From NCBI GenBank assembly GCA_023846275.1, contig CM043877.1, positions 13,995,107 to 14,059,106 of the forward strand: DNA of 64,000 nucleotides, read 5' to 3'. Positions within the stretch are counted from its first letter, which is position 1, and each line of letters opens with the position of its first letter. A program made the position numbers and the translations under genes. The notes below the pieces were generated by a model, which was not told where the DNA came from, did no database searches, and saw only the letters and a list, made by a program, of their open reading frames with translations. Below, piece by piece: positions 12,300 to 26,800 of this stretch. The DNA is from Vanilla planifolia (Eukaryota; Streptophyta; Magnoliopsida; Asparagales; Orchidaceae).

Positions 12300-13322
12300 A
12301 TGGCGGCGATTCCAACCGCTTCAGCCGTCCGCCTCGAGGAGTGCGACGAGCCACTCCTCTCTCCCAATCCCGACCGCTTCTGCATGTTCCCGATCCGTTT
12401 CCCGCAGATCTGGGAGATGTACAAGAAAGCCGAGGCCTCCTTCTGGACCGCGGAGGAGGTCGACCTCTCGCAAGACCTCCGCCACTGGGAGCATACCCTT
12501 ACCTCGGAGGAGCGCCACTTTGTCACCCACGTCCTCGCCTTCTTCGCTGCCTCGGACGGCATCGTTCTCGAGAATCTTGCCGGGCGCTTCATGTGCGAGG
12601 TGCAGCTTCCCGAGGCCCGGGCCTTCTACGGATTCCAGATCGCCATCGAGAACATTCACTCGGAGATGTACAGCCTCCTCCTCGAGACCTACATCAAGGA
12701 CTCCGCCGCAAAATCCCGCCTTTTTCGCGCAATCGAGACGATCCCCTGCGTCGCGCGTAAGGCCGAGTGGGCACTTAGATGGATCGATGCGTCCCAAACG
12801 TTCGCGGAGCGCCTTCTTGCCTTTGCCTGCGTCGAGGGAATCTTCTTCTCCGGTAGCTTCTGCGCGATATTCTGGCTCAAGAAGCGCGGGCTTATGCCCG
12901 GACTCACGTTTTCCAACGAGCTGATCTCTCGGGACGAAGGCCTTCACTGTGATTTCGCCTGTCTCCTGTACAGCCTTCTTAACGCCAAGCTCTCGGAGGA
13001 AAGAGTTCGGGAGATTGTCGCTGATGCTGTTGACATTGAGAAAGAATTCGTTTGTGATGCCCTTCCCTGCGCCCTTGTCGGAATGAACGCCGATCTGATG
13101 AGTCGGTACATCGAGTTTGTCGCCGATCGGCTTCTTGGGGCATTGAACTACAGCAAGATGTACGAAGCTTCGAACCCCTTCGATTGGATGGAGCTCATCT
13201 CGCTCCAGGGAAAGACCAACTTCTTTGAGAAGAGAGTCGGTGAGTATCAAAAGGCGTCGGTTATGTCAAGCTTGAATGGCAATGGTGCCATCCATGAGTT
13301 CCGCATGGACGACGATTTCTGA
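12300..13322 (+). CDS. RNR2: Ribonucleoside-diphosphate reductase small subunit (R2)
   Basis: Small subunit of class I ribonucleotide reductase. It pairs with R1 and houses the di-iron/tyrosyl-radical cofactor needed to make dNTPs, mainly in S phase and DNA repair. A single exon encodes 340 residues, the usual plant length. The di-iron ligands are all visible: D86, E117, H120, E179, E213 and H216. The radical tyrosine Y124 sits four residues after H120, in HSEMYSLLL. Conserved blocks [23 protein letters not shown] and [10 protein letters not shown] are intact. The C-terminal tail EFRMDDDF fits the R1-docking peptide. The start is the ATG at 12300; an in-frame TTG at 12291 was not used. The coding region is far richer in G and C than its flanks. 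All catalytic residues are present, so the gene looks functional. Confidence 0.97.
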   Translation: MAAIPTASAVRLEECDEPLLSPNPDRFCMFPIRFPQIWEMYKKAEASFWTAEEVDLSQDLRHWEHTLTSEERHFVTHVLAFFAASDGIVLENLAGRFMCEVQLPEARAFYGFQIAIENIHSEMYSLLLETYIKDSAAKSRLFRAIETIPCVARKAEWALRWIDASQTFAERLLAFACVEGIFFSGSFCAIFWLKKRGLMPGLTFSNELISRDEGLHCDFACLLYSLLNAKLSEERVREIVADAVDIEKEFVCDALPCALVGMNADLMSRYIEFVADRLLGALNYSKMYEASNPFDWMELISLQGKTNFFEKRVGEYQKASVMSSLNGNGAIHEFRMDDDF

Positions 13323-16300
13323 AGCATACTAGTCTTTCTATCGCGTTAATTCTGATATAAGGCAGGAGTTTGTTTTGCTTGTGCTAACTTGTGTATTGCT
13401 TCTTATGTTGTGAAATTGTACACCTCAAAGTGTTTGATGAAAGACAACTCGATTGAGGTTCGCTTGTTTCATGCAATTAACAATCAACACATATGAAAGT
13501 TCTATCGTTTAGTTGTGCTTTGTATTGGCAAGGATGTTTTTAAAATCAGTGTCATATAGATGGTATTGATGGATGATAATATAATTTAGGTGTTGTTATT
13601 TATTAAAAAAATTTATGTTAGAAAAATTTTAAAACAATTTTTACTCTTAATGTGTGTAATGAAAGTTTTAATCTTGTTTTGAATATTTTAATTGATGTGT
13701 TTGATTTATCATTTTATTTTGTATTTTGTTCATTGATTATTATTGTGACACCTTCAATCAGATTTATGTACTTAATTAGAAATCTCTTCAAGTGGTATTT
13801 TTTATTACTAGTCTTATTTTTAAAAAAAATTATTAATAAGTTTTGAAGGATTGTTATTATTTTGTATTTTTTTTTTGTTTTATTCTAATGTTTCTTTGAA
13901 TTGAAGTGTAACTCTTTTTTAAGTTGATGTATAGATCTCTTATAAGCTTAGTGTACAAAAATTTTATTTCTTTATTTTGCCAACAACAAAATAGAATCGT
14001 AGTCATTTGATTGATGTAAATGTAAGTTGAAGAAGTAAGATAGAGTTATTGAAAAATCTTACGTATGTCTTCGTTTTTTTGTGTTTTTTTTGTGGTTGTA
14101 TTTTAGTTTTTATTTATTATATATTTAATTTTGTAATGTTTTGAAAAAATGTGATTTACTCTCTTATGTGTGTCATACAAACTCACTCTGCACTTATAGG
14201 ATTATGTAGATATAAGAGATATTGTTTCACATCATGATGATACTTTCTAAAATAATTAATACTTATAAAACCAATTTTCATACTCTTATTAGAATGAAAG
14301 TGTTGTCATGAAGAGATTTAATGGGTTCGAAGTTAAACAATTCTTCAATTTGAAATGAACATATCAACAAAATACACAAAGAATTTCTCAACCAAATAAC
14401 TCCTACATGATTTACCAACTCCATTGCGTATAAACTAATAATTATCTAGTCGTAATCATTTGCATCTTGGTGCTAGTATAAGAGAAGTTTGAGCACTTGT
14501 CCAAAGGAACGAAAGATATGTAAAGGTCATTAAGAGTGAAAATTTTGTAGTCATTTTCTACTCGTTAGTACATGTGTCATTTAATCGCATTTTCTTTCGT
14601 AGATCAGCTTCCAATAAGTCTTCACCTTAATTATACCTTCTTATACATCATGTATTTTTTCAAAGCTTCATTGCAAAGGCTATCGTCATCATCATCCAAA
14701 AACTCGGTTGCCAAATTGGTAACTAAGTAGTTTTTGTAATATTTGATGATCATTGCCCCTTGGTGTTTATGCTTACATACCTATGCCCAAGAAAACATAG
14801 TGCATGACTCATTGCCTCAAAAAATCACTCCATATGAATAATCTCATCATTATGCTAATGGCCTCCACCAAATTAGGAAGTGTACATGTGAGAAAAGGTG
14901 CATAAATAGGCATAAGGGTCAATGTGCTTTTAAGAAGTGTCATTTTGACAATTAAAATAAAATCAGTATCCAATGATGGAATCCTACTCCTCATAGGATA
15001 CATAATGAGTTGGCATTAACCAAATTTTGTTAACATGCTCATATGGGAAAGCTTAACTATCTCTAATTTCAATACATAGATATCCTCATGATTTTAGTAA
15101 TCATTTTTTGCTTCTCCACTAAAGTTAAAATATTTAGCATGAAATAAGAATTTTGGAAGTTCAATTACACAAAAAAAGGAATGCATCTTAGCTAACTTAC
15201 ATTCTCTAATACACTATGAAGGTTATCAATATCAACTACACCTCCTTAAACCTTAAGCCATTGATATATAACCTACATTTTGTTTAATAATAACAATTAA
15301 TTAGTAATGAGCAAACCAACATTGGATAAATCATGAATTTTTGAACTAAGAAAAAGAATTATGTATTATGGGTTCAGAAAAATATTGTCTAATATTTTTC
15401 ATAATCTCTTCAATCAATCCCTTTTGTTACATTTTGAGAATTGAGACCATTGATGTGAAGATCATGGGATTTGGCCTTGGCATTCTCAAATCAACAACAT
15501 AATTTTATCATAACTATAACTCAAAATCCTACCTTTATGATCATAGATATATAGGCTAAACAAATCTTTTTATTTTTTTTTATATAGAACTACTTGTGTC
15601 GGACAATATGTCCTGTAAGTTAATTAGATAATATGAGTCAAACTCGAAGAAATGATATTAATTCACATCAAAATTAAAAATCAAATATGTAAAGGTATAA
15701 AGAAACCTAAATTGCTTGAAATACGAAATAGTCGAGCAATTAGCTGGTTAAGAAACTTATCAAAATTAAGAATCACACATGCTTAAAGAATGGATCAAAT
15801 CCAACACAAATGACTACTCAACCCATTCACAAAATAATGCACACATACAAAACAAATCCCTAGAATTGAGGTATACAAATGTGGAATTGAGCAAATATCG
15901 AATCCATAGTACTTTTATGTGAAAATTAACAACCTTAAGCTAGCACGTAAAAGAGAAAAATACTTTTTCATATAGGAGAAACACAAAAAGGAGGTGAGAA
16001 TTAATTGAAATTTTTTTGAGGTGATGTGAGAGTATTTGTAATAATGGAAACAAGTTGTAAGGTGGTAAAAGTTAAAATTAAGATAACTATAAAAAGAAAA
16101 GAAGAAATTTGAAAAAACTTAAGATACTCAAGGCTAAAATTTAAAAGAAAAAAAAGAAACAAATAAAAAGAGACTAAGTTTTAAAAAAATTATCAAATGC
16201 ATTTAAGTAGCATGTGTAAAAAACTCAATATAGCATAGAGAAACTTTAGTGATAAAATACTTAATATAACATAGTTATAATGACATTCTTAGTCTTAATA

Positions 16301-17843
16301 TATAGAGTTATTTTTCATAAGTGAAAAACTCTATATAAGATAATACTAAAATATCAAAATATAAAAATAACTAATGCATCTTACATAAAGAGAATATAAT
16401 AACAAATAGTGAAAGTAATAGTTAATATATAAACCTAATCCAAATAGCCAACACACTTATATGTGGTGGTCCAAATCTTTCATTTACTATGTTGTACCTA
16501 AGGAAATGTCGACCCATAAACTTGTGATCACAACTAAGGGGACCTTATGATAATGTCGAGACAACAATTTTGTCAATCCTAACAATATGAATACTTTGTT
16601 GATTATTCCATCCAAATGGAGTTTTGTTGATCTGTTTATGAAGAATCTTCTTTTAAGCTCTCAATAATAAACCTTATTTCAAAGTTGCAATTGTTCTATT
16701 AAGATGATAGTGATACAGAAAACGAAAAGTATAAAGACGATATTTTTTGTACCAAAAGTTGAAAATGTCTTACTTCACCCCCTCTTCTTTGCTTCTATTG
16801 AGACTTGGTTATAATATATTATTATTTTTTATAATAACATGATTGATTTCTTTATTCCCTATGTGTAGCTTATATTGGACTTCAACATGGATATTGCAGA
16901 GTTTGTGGTCGTACAAAGGTGCACATCTGTGTTGATTAACTACATTATAAATGAGTGAACTATGTGCTTATCCCTAATCTAGGTTCCATAGTGGGTGTAA
17001 CAAATAGGCATGCATGATGCACGTCAGGTGGTGCATCTCCTACCTAACACTATCTCGCACACTCTGCAAACGTCGTACTTCCAACAAATTGTTTTTCACC
17101 ACTCGTTCTATGTGTCGCACATGCTGAGATGCCTAGTATGTTGTCACGCATCCTACATTATGGTTTGGCATGCCATTGTAATGCTTGAACCATGCTATCT
17201 TACACACTTTTCCATGAGATCACCCAAGCACTGGTGTGTCGAACACTTTTTTTATTAACCACTTTTCTTGACTTTGTAATTATTTGACATTTTTACATTC
17301 TTAATGCTACTTCAACTAAACTTTTATAAGAAATAAATTTCATATAAACAATCACATTTATTACTGAGTTTTTTAGACTCTTCTAAAATACATAACATCT
17401 TTTTTTTCTCTATTTTTCTCAATATCAACTTGATAAATCATCTCTCACATTCTCACTAATAAACTTTGGAATATATTACTCCAAAAAAGCTTGATGGAAT
17501 TCCCTAAATGATATTTTAGAATATGTTTCTCCGAGTGGTAATCATAGTGTTAATAATTACTCTATTAACTGATTTGCTTGATTAACTCTTATATTCCTTT
17601 CATTTGCAATTAACATACATCTCTTTCAAATTATATCTCTAAAATTTTTTATAACAACCTAGACTTTCTCACGAGGTATTCTTTTTTATCTTCCATACAA
17701 TGGCCCTTTAAGCTTTAAATAAATATAGAATTTCTTTTTAATTTTATTTTGTTTTATTTTTGCAAAATTAATAAATAAAAATCTTATATTTCATTTATTT
17801 ATATTTTGCAGCCACACTCGACGAGTCAAAGAGCTTGCGGAGA
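13323..17843. other. Intergenic spacer between RNR2 and CTPA
   Basis: AT-rich sequence with no host gene recognised. The only assignable item is a minus-strand LINE fragment near 14.7-15.0 kb. A less AT-rich patch at about 16980-17250 has an open frame of 82 codons but no recognisable motif. Just before the CTPA start (about 17790-17812) the string TATTTTGCAG looks like a splice acceptor, so a 5'-UTR intron is possible. Confidence 0.5.
14690..15003 (-). mobile_element. LINE (non-LTR retrotransposon) fragment, RT C-terminal region
   Basis: The minus strand from about 15003 reads KMTLLKSTLTLMPIYAPF and then LPNLVEAISIMMRLFIW. This matches the conserved stretch after the reverse-transcriptase core in plant LINEs (pattern RxTLIKSVLSxxPIYxxSLFxxP...I..I...FLW). 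Further along the same strand (about 14790-14750) another frame gives a W..VCKHKHQGAM-like stretch. This resembles the W..VCxPKxxGGLG motif that follows in the family. Only this short, frame-broken piece is visible; no poly-A tail or target duplications were found. Confidence 0.6.
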
Positions 17844-20800
17844 ATGCCTTCCTCCTGCAGCAATGGCTCACTGCCCCTCACCTTAACGAAACCACAAGGT
17901 CGAACTCTGTGCCGTCGCTACGATTGGAGGACGCTCGCTTGCTATGGCGGCCGCAAGGATGCAAACAAGAGCGCCTCCTCGTTGGAGTTCGTCAACAAGA
18001 TGCTACTTCGCGCCATCGCCGGAGCTCTCTCCGTCGCTTTCGTTTCTTCCTGTTACTCCCCACCTGTCGCGGCAGAGTCGATTGTTCCTACGGTAGAATT
18101 GTGCCAGGACGAGGCAGAGGTGGCAGAGGAATTTTCGTCATCAGTGGTGCGGAACGAGGATCTCGTGGAGGAGGCCTGGGAGATTGTCAACGAGAGCTTC
18201 CTTGGCGATGCTGGGAGCCGTTCCTGGTCGCAGGAGAAGTGGCTGGTATCTTTATCTTACATCGCTGCTGCTCTATTCATTAAATTTTTCCTAATTTTTT
18301 GAGGTAATTCATTGAGAAGTGGTTTATGTTTGGATTACTTTGTAGCATGTTCAGTCCATAGGGACATGAAAACAGATTTACAATTTTTCCAAATGTAATT
18401 CTCCTTATCATTTAAATATTCTGACTGGTTTTATAATTCTGTTTCAAAAATTTTGTAAGATATGATTTGGCACTAAGCCCCTGTTTAGAATATGCTCATA
18501 TGGTGTTAGTTGTGTTTGTGGGGGATTGTTGACACAAGTTATTTTTTGTTAATTCTAATTTATGTTTGCTTGTGTTTGAGTGTTGGATAGTGTTAGTTGA
18601 TAAAAAAATTTAAAAAATGTCTTGTTAATTAATCAACATATATTTATTGAAATAAATCATATGTAATGATTAACAAATGATGGTCTAAGACATAAGATTA
18701 ACTACAAAATTGTATATCTTTGTCTTTCAACAAATGGATCATTGTGAAGAAAGTGGGAACAAACACGATCTTATTTTGAAGTTTTTCTTCATAAATAGCC
18801 TAACACAAATAAAAGCAGTCGTGCTTTCTTATCATTTGATCTATCTTCTTGTTAGATGTGATGCCTATTTGACACAACAAATAAATTGGGTTTATTTGGC
18901 TTGGTTGGCCCAAAATCAAGATGGGAATTTACTTGTTCAGCCAAATTTTGGAGAAAATTATTTCTTGTCATGAAGACATCAATTGCCAAGTCATCGATCC
19001 AAATGAAAATTTTGGAGAAAATTTTCCTCCAAAATTTGAGATCTCTTATTTTTATAAATAGAAAGGATGTTCATGTTACAGATTATCCAAGAAAGAAAAC
19101 AAGAAGACCTTTCAAGAAGTAAGAAAAAAAAAGTACGAAGTACTCTAAGGAGAAGTTGTTGCTTGAGAGAAGAGTGAGCTCGAGGTCTTCACTATACTAT
19201 GTGTTGAGTGAGGCATATAACTTCGAAGACGTCTTCTTCGTTTGTAACACTTTCTCTTTTAGTGAATTGTTGCAAAGCTGGTGTGGCCTTAGATGTAGGT
19301 GCTTTTACACCAAACCACAAAAATTCATGTCTCCTTTACCTTGCTACTTATCTTATGGATTATGATTTTTTGTATTTTTCTTCCTACTTTTTTATCTGTT
19401 ATGCAAAGAAAAAACAACCATTTCACAATTGGTTGTTGAGGTTCTTTTTTGAAATACCAAAGGTCCACTTAGTCAAAGCTTTCTATGGTGAAAAGGAAGC
19501 TTTTTGACTAGTTGGGGACAAAGTTTAATGTGATGCTTTGTGTTATTTTCTCACTAAAGTGGTATTTGAGTAGGTTAGATCAACAAAGTTGAAAAAATAA
19601 ATAAAAATCAACAAGTTGAATATGGAATGCTTTGATGGGCTATTGGATTTGAGCAAATGCCAATCCAAGATTACCTTAATAGAAAGACTTTCATGTTTCG
19701 AACAAATTCTATCTCATGTAATGATCAAAGGTGCATCATTAGCAGGGCACATCAACCAATGTAACACCTTGGTTATTCAATTAGCCTCATTAAAGATAAC
19801 ATTTAAGGATGGGTTATAAGGGCTTATCTTGTTTTCTTCCTTACTTGATTTGTTGTCAGTAATTTTGTCTACAATAAGCTTCAGTTGAAAGACATTCGAA
19901 ACCTCATTCTAAGTGAGGATGTTCGAAGGAGGGAAATAACCATCCTAGTGGAATCAGTCCTTAGTATTGATTATGGAAGGGACTCACCATGCAAGAATCA
20001 ACACAAAGGGTGATGAAGAAGCAAGACACATGGAATAAGCAAGTCCAAAGATTAGAAGGATTTTGGTTGCTAGAATTGTGGAAAACCAGGCTATTGGAGC
20101 AAGCAATGTAAGGGTCCAAGGAAAAGAAAGCTTGTTGAAAATATACAAGCAAATGTCGTGGAACAAAATTAATATGAACAACTTATTTGCAGTGTTGAAG
20201 ACAATCCCGAGTCTTGGACATTTGACTCGGTAGCTTCTTTTCATGCAATTTCCAATAGAGATTTGTCACATAGGTTTGATGGAGGGGACATAAGGAAATT
20301 CTACCTTACTAACTAAGCTTCTCTCCAAATCAAGGGAAAATGGGAAGTACACTTAACAACTATCAATAGAACAATTTGGATCATATTAGATGTCAGATTC
20401 ATCTCAAGTTTAAAGAAGAATTTGCTCTTAATGGGGTAGTTAGATGCTGTGGGATACATGACAACTTTTGGAGGTGTTTCTTGGAAGATCACCAAAGGTG
20501 CAATGGTGGTCGCACGCGGAAGAAATGCTCTACTTGACGTCTAAAGAGAATGACATCATTGTCGTCACTAATGGGAGCAAATTAGAGTTATGGCATAGTA
20601 GGATGGAGCATATGTTAGAAAAGAGCATCAAGATCCTGACAAAAAAGTGCATGCCAAGGATGGTTGAACAACTAGAGTTCTATGAATATTGTATCTTGGA
20701 GAAGAGTTGCCATGTCAACTTCACCAAGCACATCGACATGCCTAGAATGAAGAAACTCGAGCTTGTGCATACTGGTGTTTAGGGACCTACCCTATTTGAA

Positions 20801-23800
20801 TCTTTTTAAAGATCCAAATACTATGCTGCCTTTATTGATGATTATAACAGAAAAGTTTGTGTTTACTTTTTGAGCAAGAAAGTCAACGTTTTTTCTACAT
20901 TAAAAAATTGGAAGACAGTAATGGACAATTAGACAAAAAGAAAGTAAAGTGTTTAATATTAAATAATAGAGGATAATATAATAATGTCGAATTAAAATTC
21001 TACTACGAACACAATGGCATCCGAATGATGAAGGTAGTACTTGGACGACCGGAACAAAATGGGATAGCCAAAAGAATGAATTAGACTTTGTGCAAGCGTG
21101 TGTAAAGCATGAGGATACATGTAGGATTGCCTCAAGCATTCGAGGTAGAAGTTGTGAACACGAGAACACATCTCATTAATAGAGGTTCATCAATACCCAT
21201 TAACTACAAGATACCTGAAGAGGTCTTGAGTGGGAATAAGGTCGAGTATCATTACTCGAGAGTCTTTGGATGCACAGCTTCCAAGCACATTGATGGACAT
21301 GCCAGAGACAAAGTGGACTCGAAGGTGAAGAAGTGTGTGCTTGTTGGCTTTGGCAACAACCAGTATGGATATCATCTATAGGATGATCATAGTAAAAAAG
21401 TCATACACGACAGAGATGCCAACTTTGACGAGTCCACAATATACTAAGACTGGCATCATGTAGAAAGAGAACTGTTGAAAAGAGTTGAAGTGAAAGTTAA
21501 CTCTGATTGCTTGGAAAATAGTAAGGATCAGCTAGAATAGGTTAAAGAATAAGCTGAGGATTAGCTAGAATCTATTAAAGAACTGACAAAGGCTCAACCA
21601 AAAGAGACACCTTAGCTGAACTAGAAAGATCCATAAAGACTCAATTTCCTGTGGATACGTATTCTCCTTCATTCAATTATCTCTTATTGACTAATGTAGG
21701 TGAATTAGAGTGTTTCAAGAAAATGAAACAGATGAAATATTCAATCCAATGTGAAGTAGCAATGCAAGAAGAGATAAACTGTCTCTTAAAGAATGACATG
21801 TAGACATTTGTCTAGTCACTTGAGTACCAAAAAATCATATAGAACCAATGGATTTATGGGATAAAAAATGAATTTGACAGATAAAGAAGATACAAAGAAA
21901 GATTCGTCGTGAAGGAGTTCCAACATCAAGCAAGCATAGACTATGATGAGATCTTCTCACCAATAGTCAAAATGACTACAATTCAGACCATGCCCAATAT
22001 CATAGTAGTAGAAAACCTCCACCTTGCATAAATGAATGTGAATACGACATTTCTTTATGAGATTTTGAAGGGAGAGATACTCATGGAGCAATTGAAGGGC
22101 TTCATCAAGCTAGGATAAGAGGGTCTAATATGCAAGTTGAACAAGAGTCTCTATGGGATCAAACAAGAACCACATCAATGGGACAAACAATTTGGCTCCT
22201 TCATAGTCAAGCAGAACTTCAGAAGAACCCATACAGATCACTGTGCTTAATATAAAGCATTGTACAATAATTATTTAATCCTCTAGTTATATGTGGATGA
22301 TTTGCTCATTGCTAGTAGTAGCAAGAAGGAGATTCAACGACTGAAGGAACAATTGTCTAAAGAACATAGCCCACTGCTTGGGAGCCACTTTAAGCTCACT
22401 AAAGAGTAAATATTGAAGACCAAAGAAGAACACCAAGAAATGAAAAAGATCTTGTATGCATTAGCAGTGGGTAGCCTTATGTATGGCATGATTTGTATTT
22501 GTCTAGATAGCCCATGCAATAAGATTCGTCAATAGATTCATGGCTAACCTTGGAAAAGAATATTGGGAGGTAGTAAAATGGTTACTTCGATGCTTGAAAA
22601 GAATTGCTAGCAAGGCATTAGTCTTCAAGAAGAGTACTACTACTCTTTTAAGGTTACACAGACGCAAATCTAGGAGATGATCTCGATGGAAGGAAGAGCA
22701 TCATAGGGTATATTTTCAACCTTGGTGGCATAACAATTAGATGAATGTTTAGGCTATAATACAGTGTGTTCTTATTTACCACCAAGACAAAATATGTGAC
22801 AGTGATAGAAACAGTCAAAGAGTTCATATGACTAAGAGCATGTATTAAGGAACTCGATCATAAGCGATAAGAAGGCAATCTACATAATGAAAGTCAGAGT
22901 GCAATCCATCTGACAAGGAATCTAATCTTCCATGCATAAACCAAGTGCAATTTAGATTCGTTATCACTTCGTTTGTAAGTTTATTGAGGAAGAGACAATT
23001 GTACTAAAAAGATCCCAAATTCAAAGAATCCTATAGACATATTGACCAAGCTATTCACATTACAAAAGCAAAGGCTATGCCAGGCCCCAATGGGTCTCGA
23101 TGACAAAATAAGAGGCCTACCGCACTAGTAACAGCAACAACACTATAATGGGATAGTTGAAAGCCCACTAAACTATCTATGAAATAGTCTTCAAGTGAGA
23201 GATTGTTGGATGTGAAGCTTATTTCACATATCAAATAAACTGGATTTATTGGGCAGACTCAATGAAGTTTGGAAGCTCTTTGTTTAGCCAAATTTTTAAG
23301 TAAAACTTTTATTTAACCAAAATAATGAATGTGGGAACCAAATTATCAATACATACCTAAAAGATAAGGCTTTTACATGAATTTCATGCCAAATGAGTAG
23401 AATGGAATCATGTGGCATAGTTGGGTGGAGATTATTTCTTGTCATGAAGACATGGATTGCCAAGTCAACGATTCTTGTGAAATTTTAGAGGAAATTTTCT
23501 CTCCAAATTTTGGGCTCTCTTATGGTTATAAATAGAGGAGATTCTCATAACAAAAATTATCCAAGAAAGAAAGCAAGAAGGCCTTCCAAGAAGCAAGAAA
23601 AAAACGGTGCAAGGCATTGTAAGGAGAAGATGCCACTTGAGAGAAGAGTGAGCTTGAGAGACTTCACTATTCTGCGTGTTGAGTAAGGGCATAACTTCAA
23701 AGATGTCTTCTTCCTTCATAATATTTCTCTCTTAGTAAATTGTTACAAAACTGGTGTGTTCGTAAAGATAAGTGCTTTTATATTGAATCACTTAAATTCC

Positions 23801-26800
23801 TATCTCCTTTTACCTTACTGCTTATCTTTTGGATCTTGGATTTTTATACTTTTGTTCTTTTTTTTTTCCATCATGAAAAGGAGGAACAACCATTCCAAAA
23901 ATCTACTTGGTGAACACTTTCTATGGTGAAAAGGAAGCTTTTGACTTGATGGGGACAAAGCTTAACGTGCTACTTTTTGTGGTTTTTCCAATACTTCCCT
24001 ATGTTGTGGTGACTTTGCCTAAGACGCGGTGGCATTGGCGTTGATGTCAGAGTTCTATTAATGTCATACAACTGGGATTTGTCAATAATTTGAATTCAAA
24101 TAGTTGAGATTTGCTTTTATTTGTTTACTAATATGTTAGGATTAGATTGCTAATGTTATTTCTTTTTTCTATTATTCTAAGGGTTCTTGGAAACTATAAA
24201 AAGGGCCCTTAGAGAGATGTTGATGTGTGCATGTTTTTAGAGATTCTAGGAAATCATCTTGATTGGTATTTATAGATGATTGATATTTCTACTTGTGTTT
24301 TGGGGTTGCGAATGTTGAGAGGATCTATTCTATTTGTGTTATGTGTTAGGTCTTAGAGAGTTGCCAATGGGGTTTAAGTCTACTTATTGTAGATTTATTT
24401 TAGTTTTTCTATAATTAAAGATTGGATTTTTCTTGTTATTTAATTGTGTTTTCTATGCTTTTCTACCACTTCTTTTTTCATCTCATTATTTTTTTGTTAT
24501 TTCTACTTCGAATATCCCATCTTGATTACGATAGATAGGCTCATCTTCCATCAAGGTATTTGGCATCAGATTCATTCAGACAGTGGAGATGGATCATCTT
24601 GGCTTTTCCATTAAAGAAGATCACTAGCTTGCATGAGGATGATACCAAGATGAAGCCTCAATAACAAAATGGTAATTCTAAGTCATCAATGAAATTGATG
24701 AAGCGAAATCCTTTTCAGAATGGATGGAAGTCATGACTCATGCTATGTCTCTTATCACTTTCATGGTTACTGTTTACATATATGAAAGCCATAATTTTGA
24801 CATGTAGGTTGAAATATTGTGCTTAGGGCTGCAAATGAACAGTCTAGGCAGCTTCGTGGGCTGATGCTTAGGTTTTTGTTGATGAAAGTTTTGCCGATGA
24901 TACTTTCAATCAAGCAGTGTATTTAACCAGTGTGTTTGTATTAGTACATAAAATGAAAATAATTTTATTACCTTTGGTTCATGGTGAAGAAAATTAAGTA
25001 TTCTGATGAGCTTGCTACATTTTAATGATCCTAAATGCCATCTGGTTTCTTTTGTTGTTTTTTCACCCTTTAAATGTTTACCTCAAAATGTGGTGTCCCG
25101 TCTGATGCCGTTTCTTTTGTTCTTTTGTACCAGCAATACAAAAAGTATATTTTCCAAAATGACATCCAAACCAGATCTGGAGCTCATGGTGTTATCCGGA
25201 AGATGTTATCTACCCTTGAAGACCCATACACACGATTCCTTACTCCAGCAGAGGTAATTTCTTATAATATAGTTCATATAATGGTTCAAATTTACAAGTA
25301 ATGTAGCGAGTTTGATGATTAAGTTACACCTTGTTCTAGATTAGTATTGTTGGGATACGATGAGAACTTCATTATCACATAATACTGGTTCTTTTATTGA
25401 TATAGAAATGTCTTTAAACATAAATAGTTTTGCTCCTAAATAAGTATCACATTGTATGAACTATTCATCAGTTGTCATCAGTCTTATTTGTTTATCTTTG
25501 AGTTTAGGTCCTTGGATTTTGAAAGACTTGCATGTACTCACATAGTTCAAGTATTGCTGAAGCTATAAGAAAGTCATTGGAGTAATGGTAAGCAGCACCA
25601 ACTTATCTAGTTTCGAGGAGAGATGTCACATTTGTGATTCACTTCCAATTCTTCATTATATTTGATATTCTAACTTCAATTTTTTGGTGCACCATTCTCC
25701 TTGGCACTTTCCTAATACTGCTCTCTACCCTTTACCTCACCTTATCCCTTGCTAGATGAAATTTGTTTTCGTAGAAGAACAAAATGACATTGATCAATAT
25801 AAAGTATACTTAACCAATTGAATGGCAGTGACATTCATTTTGGCACCTTATCCCTCTCTAGATATTGCAACTACCCATGAAAAAAGAATAACAAATGTGG
25901 TTCCCCATTGTTGTCAAAACTATATCCTAGGAGGCTGTAAAATCACTCCAAATCCACACTTCTTAATGCTAAACTGTTTAATCATTTTCATGTTATATGT
26001 CGACTCATGGTTTATTGAGATAATACAATCCTTGTTGAGGAGTCAATATATGCATTTATGCTTTTCATCTTAACAATAGAAACTGATTGACTCTGTTTCA
26101 TAATTAATTGATTTTTTGTGGTGTTGTTAACAATGCACTTTTCTATCATTATGATGGCTTTGTTACATTTGTTTATTATTAATGGATATTTTTTACTACG
26201 TTCTATGAATTTACATGCTGAAAAAAAACAGTTGTTTAGACATTAATGTATTCCTTCTGACTACTTGCTATATATACTCACAAAATAGCAGTTTTTCCTG
26301 ATTTGAATTTGGTGCTCAATATTTTATGAAAAGTTCTCCAAGATGGCAAGGTACGACGTAACTGGGATTGGAATTAACCTTAGAGAAGTTCCTGATCAGG
26401 ATGGTGCTGCTAAAATCAAAGTTTTGGGGGTTTTATTGGAGGGTCCAGCTCATTCTGCTGGTGTGAGACAGGTATTGAAATCAGAACATTGTTCTGTTTA
26501 TGCTTCAGAACATTCCTACGTCAACTTCCAAGTCAGCTAGTCAGTAATTACAAGAGGTCCATGGAAGTCATTGTTCTCTGTTGCAACTCTGATTTTTAAC
26601 AATGCCAATTGTCTAAAAATAAAATGCTCTTTTAACCAACTTTAGCATACATATAAATATATGAGATTTTCATTTAAAAGGTTGACATTACTAGAAACTA
26701 TATATAAGCTAATTTAAAAACACTTCTGTGACTTGAACTAGTAGTTGACAGGAGAAAAAGAAGTGCAAATTTGCGTTCACACTATCTTAACATTAGTTGT

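Noticed and set aside
12321-13250. Long 309-codon open frame on the minus strand opposite RNR2, plus other overlapping frames
   Set aside because: These are side effects of high GC at third positions in the real RNR2 gene. The plus-strand product has every catalytic residue, and the antisense frames show no recognisable domain.
16980-17260. Less AT-rich patch that might be a 5S rRNA or a gene
   Set aside because: It does not match the 5S rRNA sequence I know, and its open frame has no motif.
17835-17843. TTG at 17835 as the CTPA start
   Set aside because: Same reason: an in-frame ATG at 17844 begins a typical transit peptide.
18475-18540. String CCCCTGTTTAG as a MITE terminal repeat
   Set aside because: It resembles some hAT/Mutator-type MITE ends, but no inverted partner or target duplication was found.
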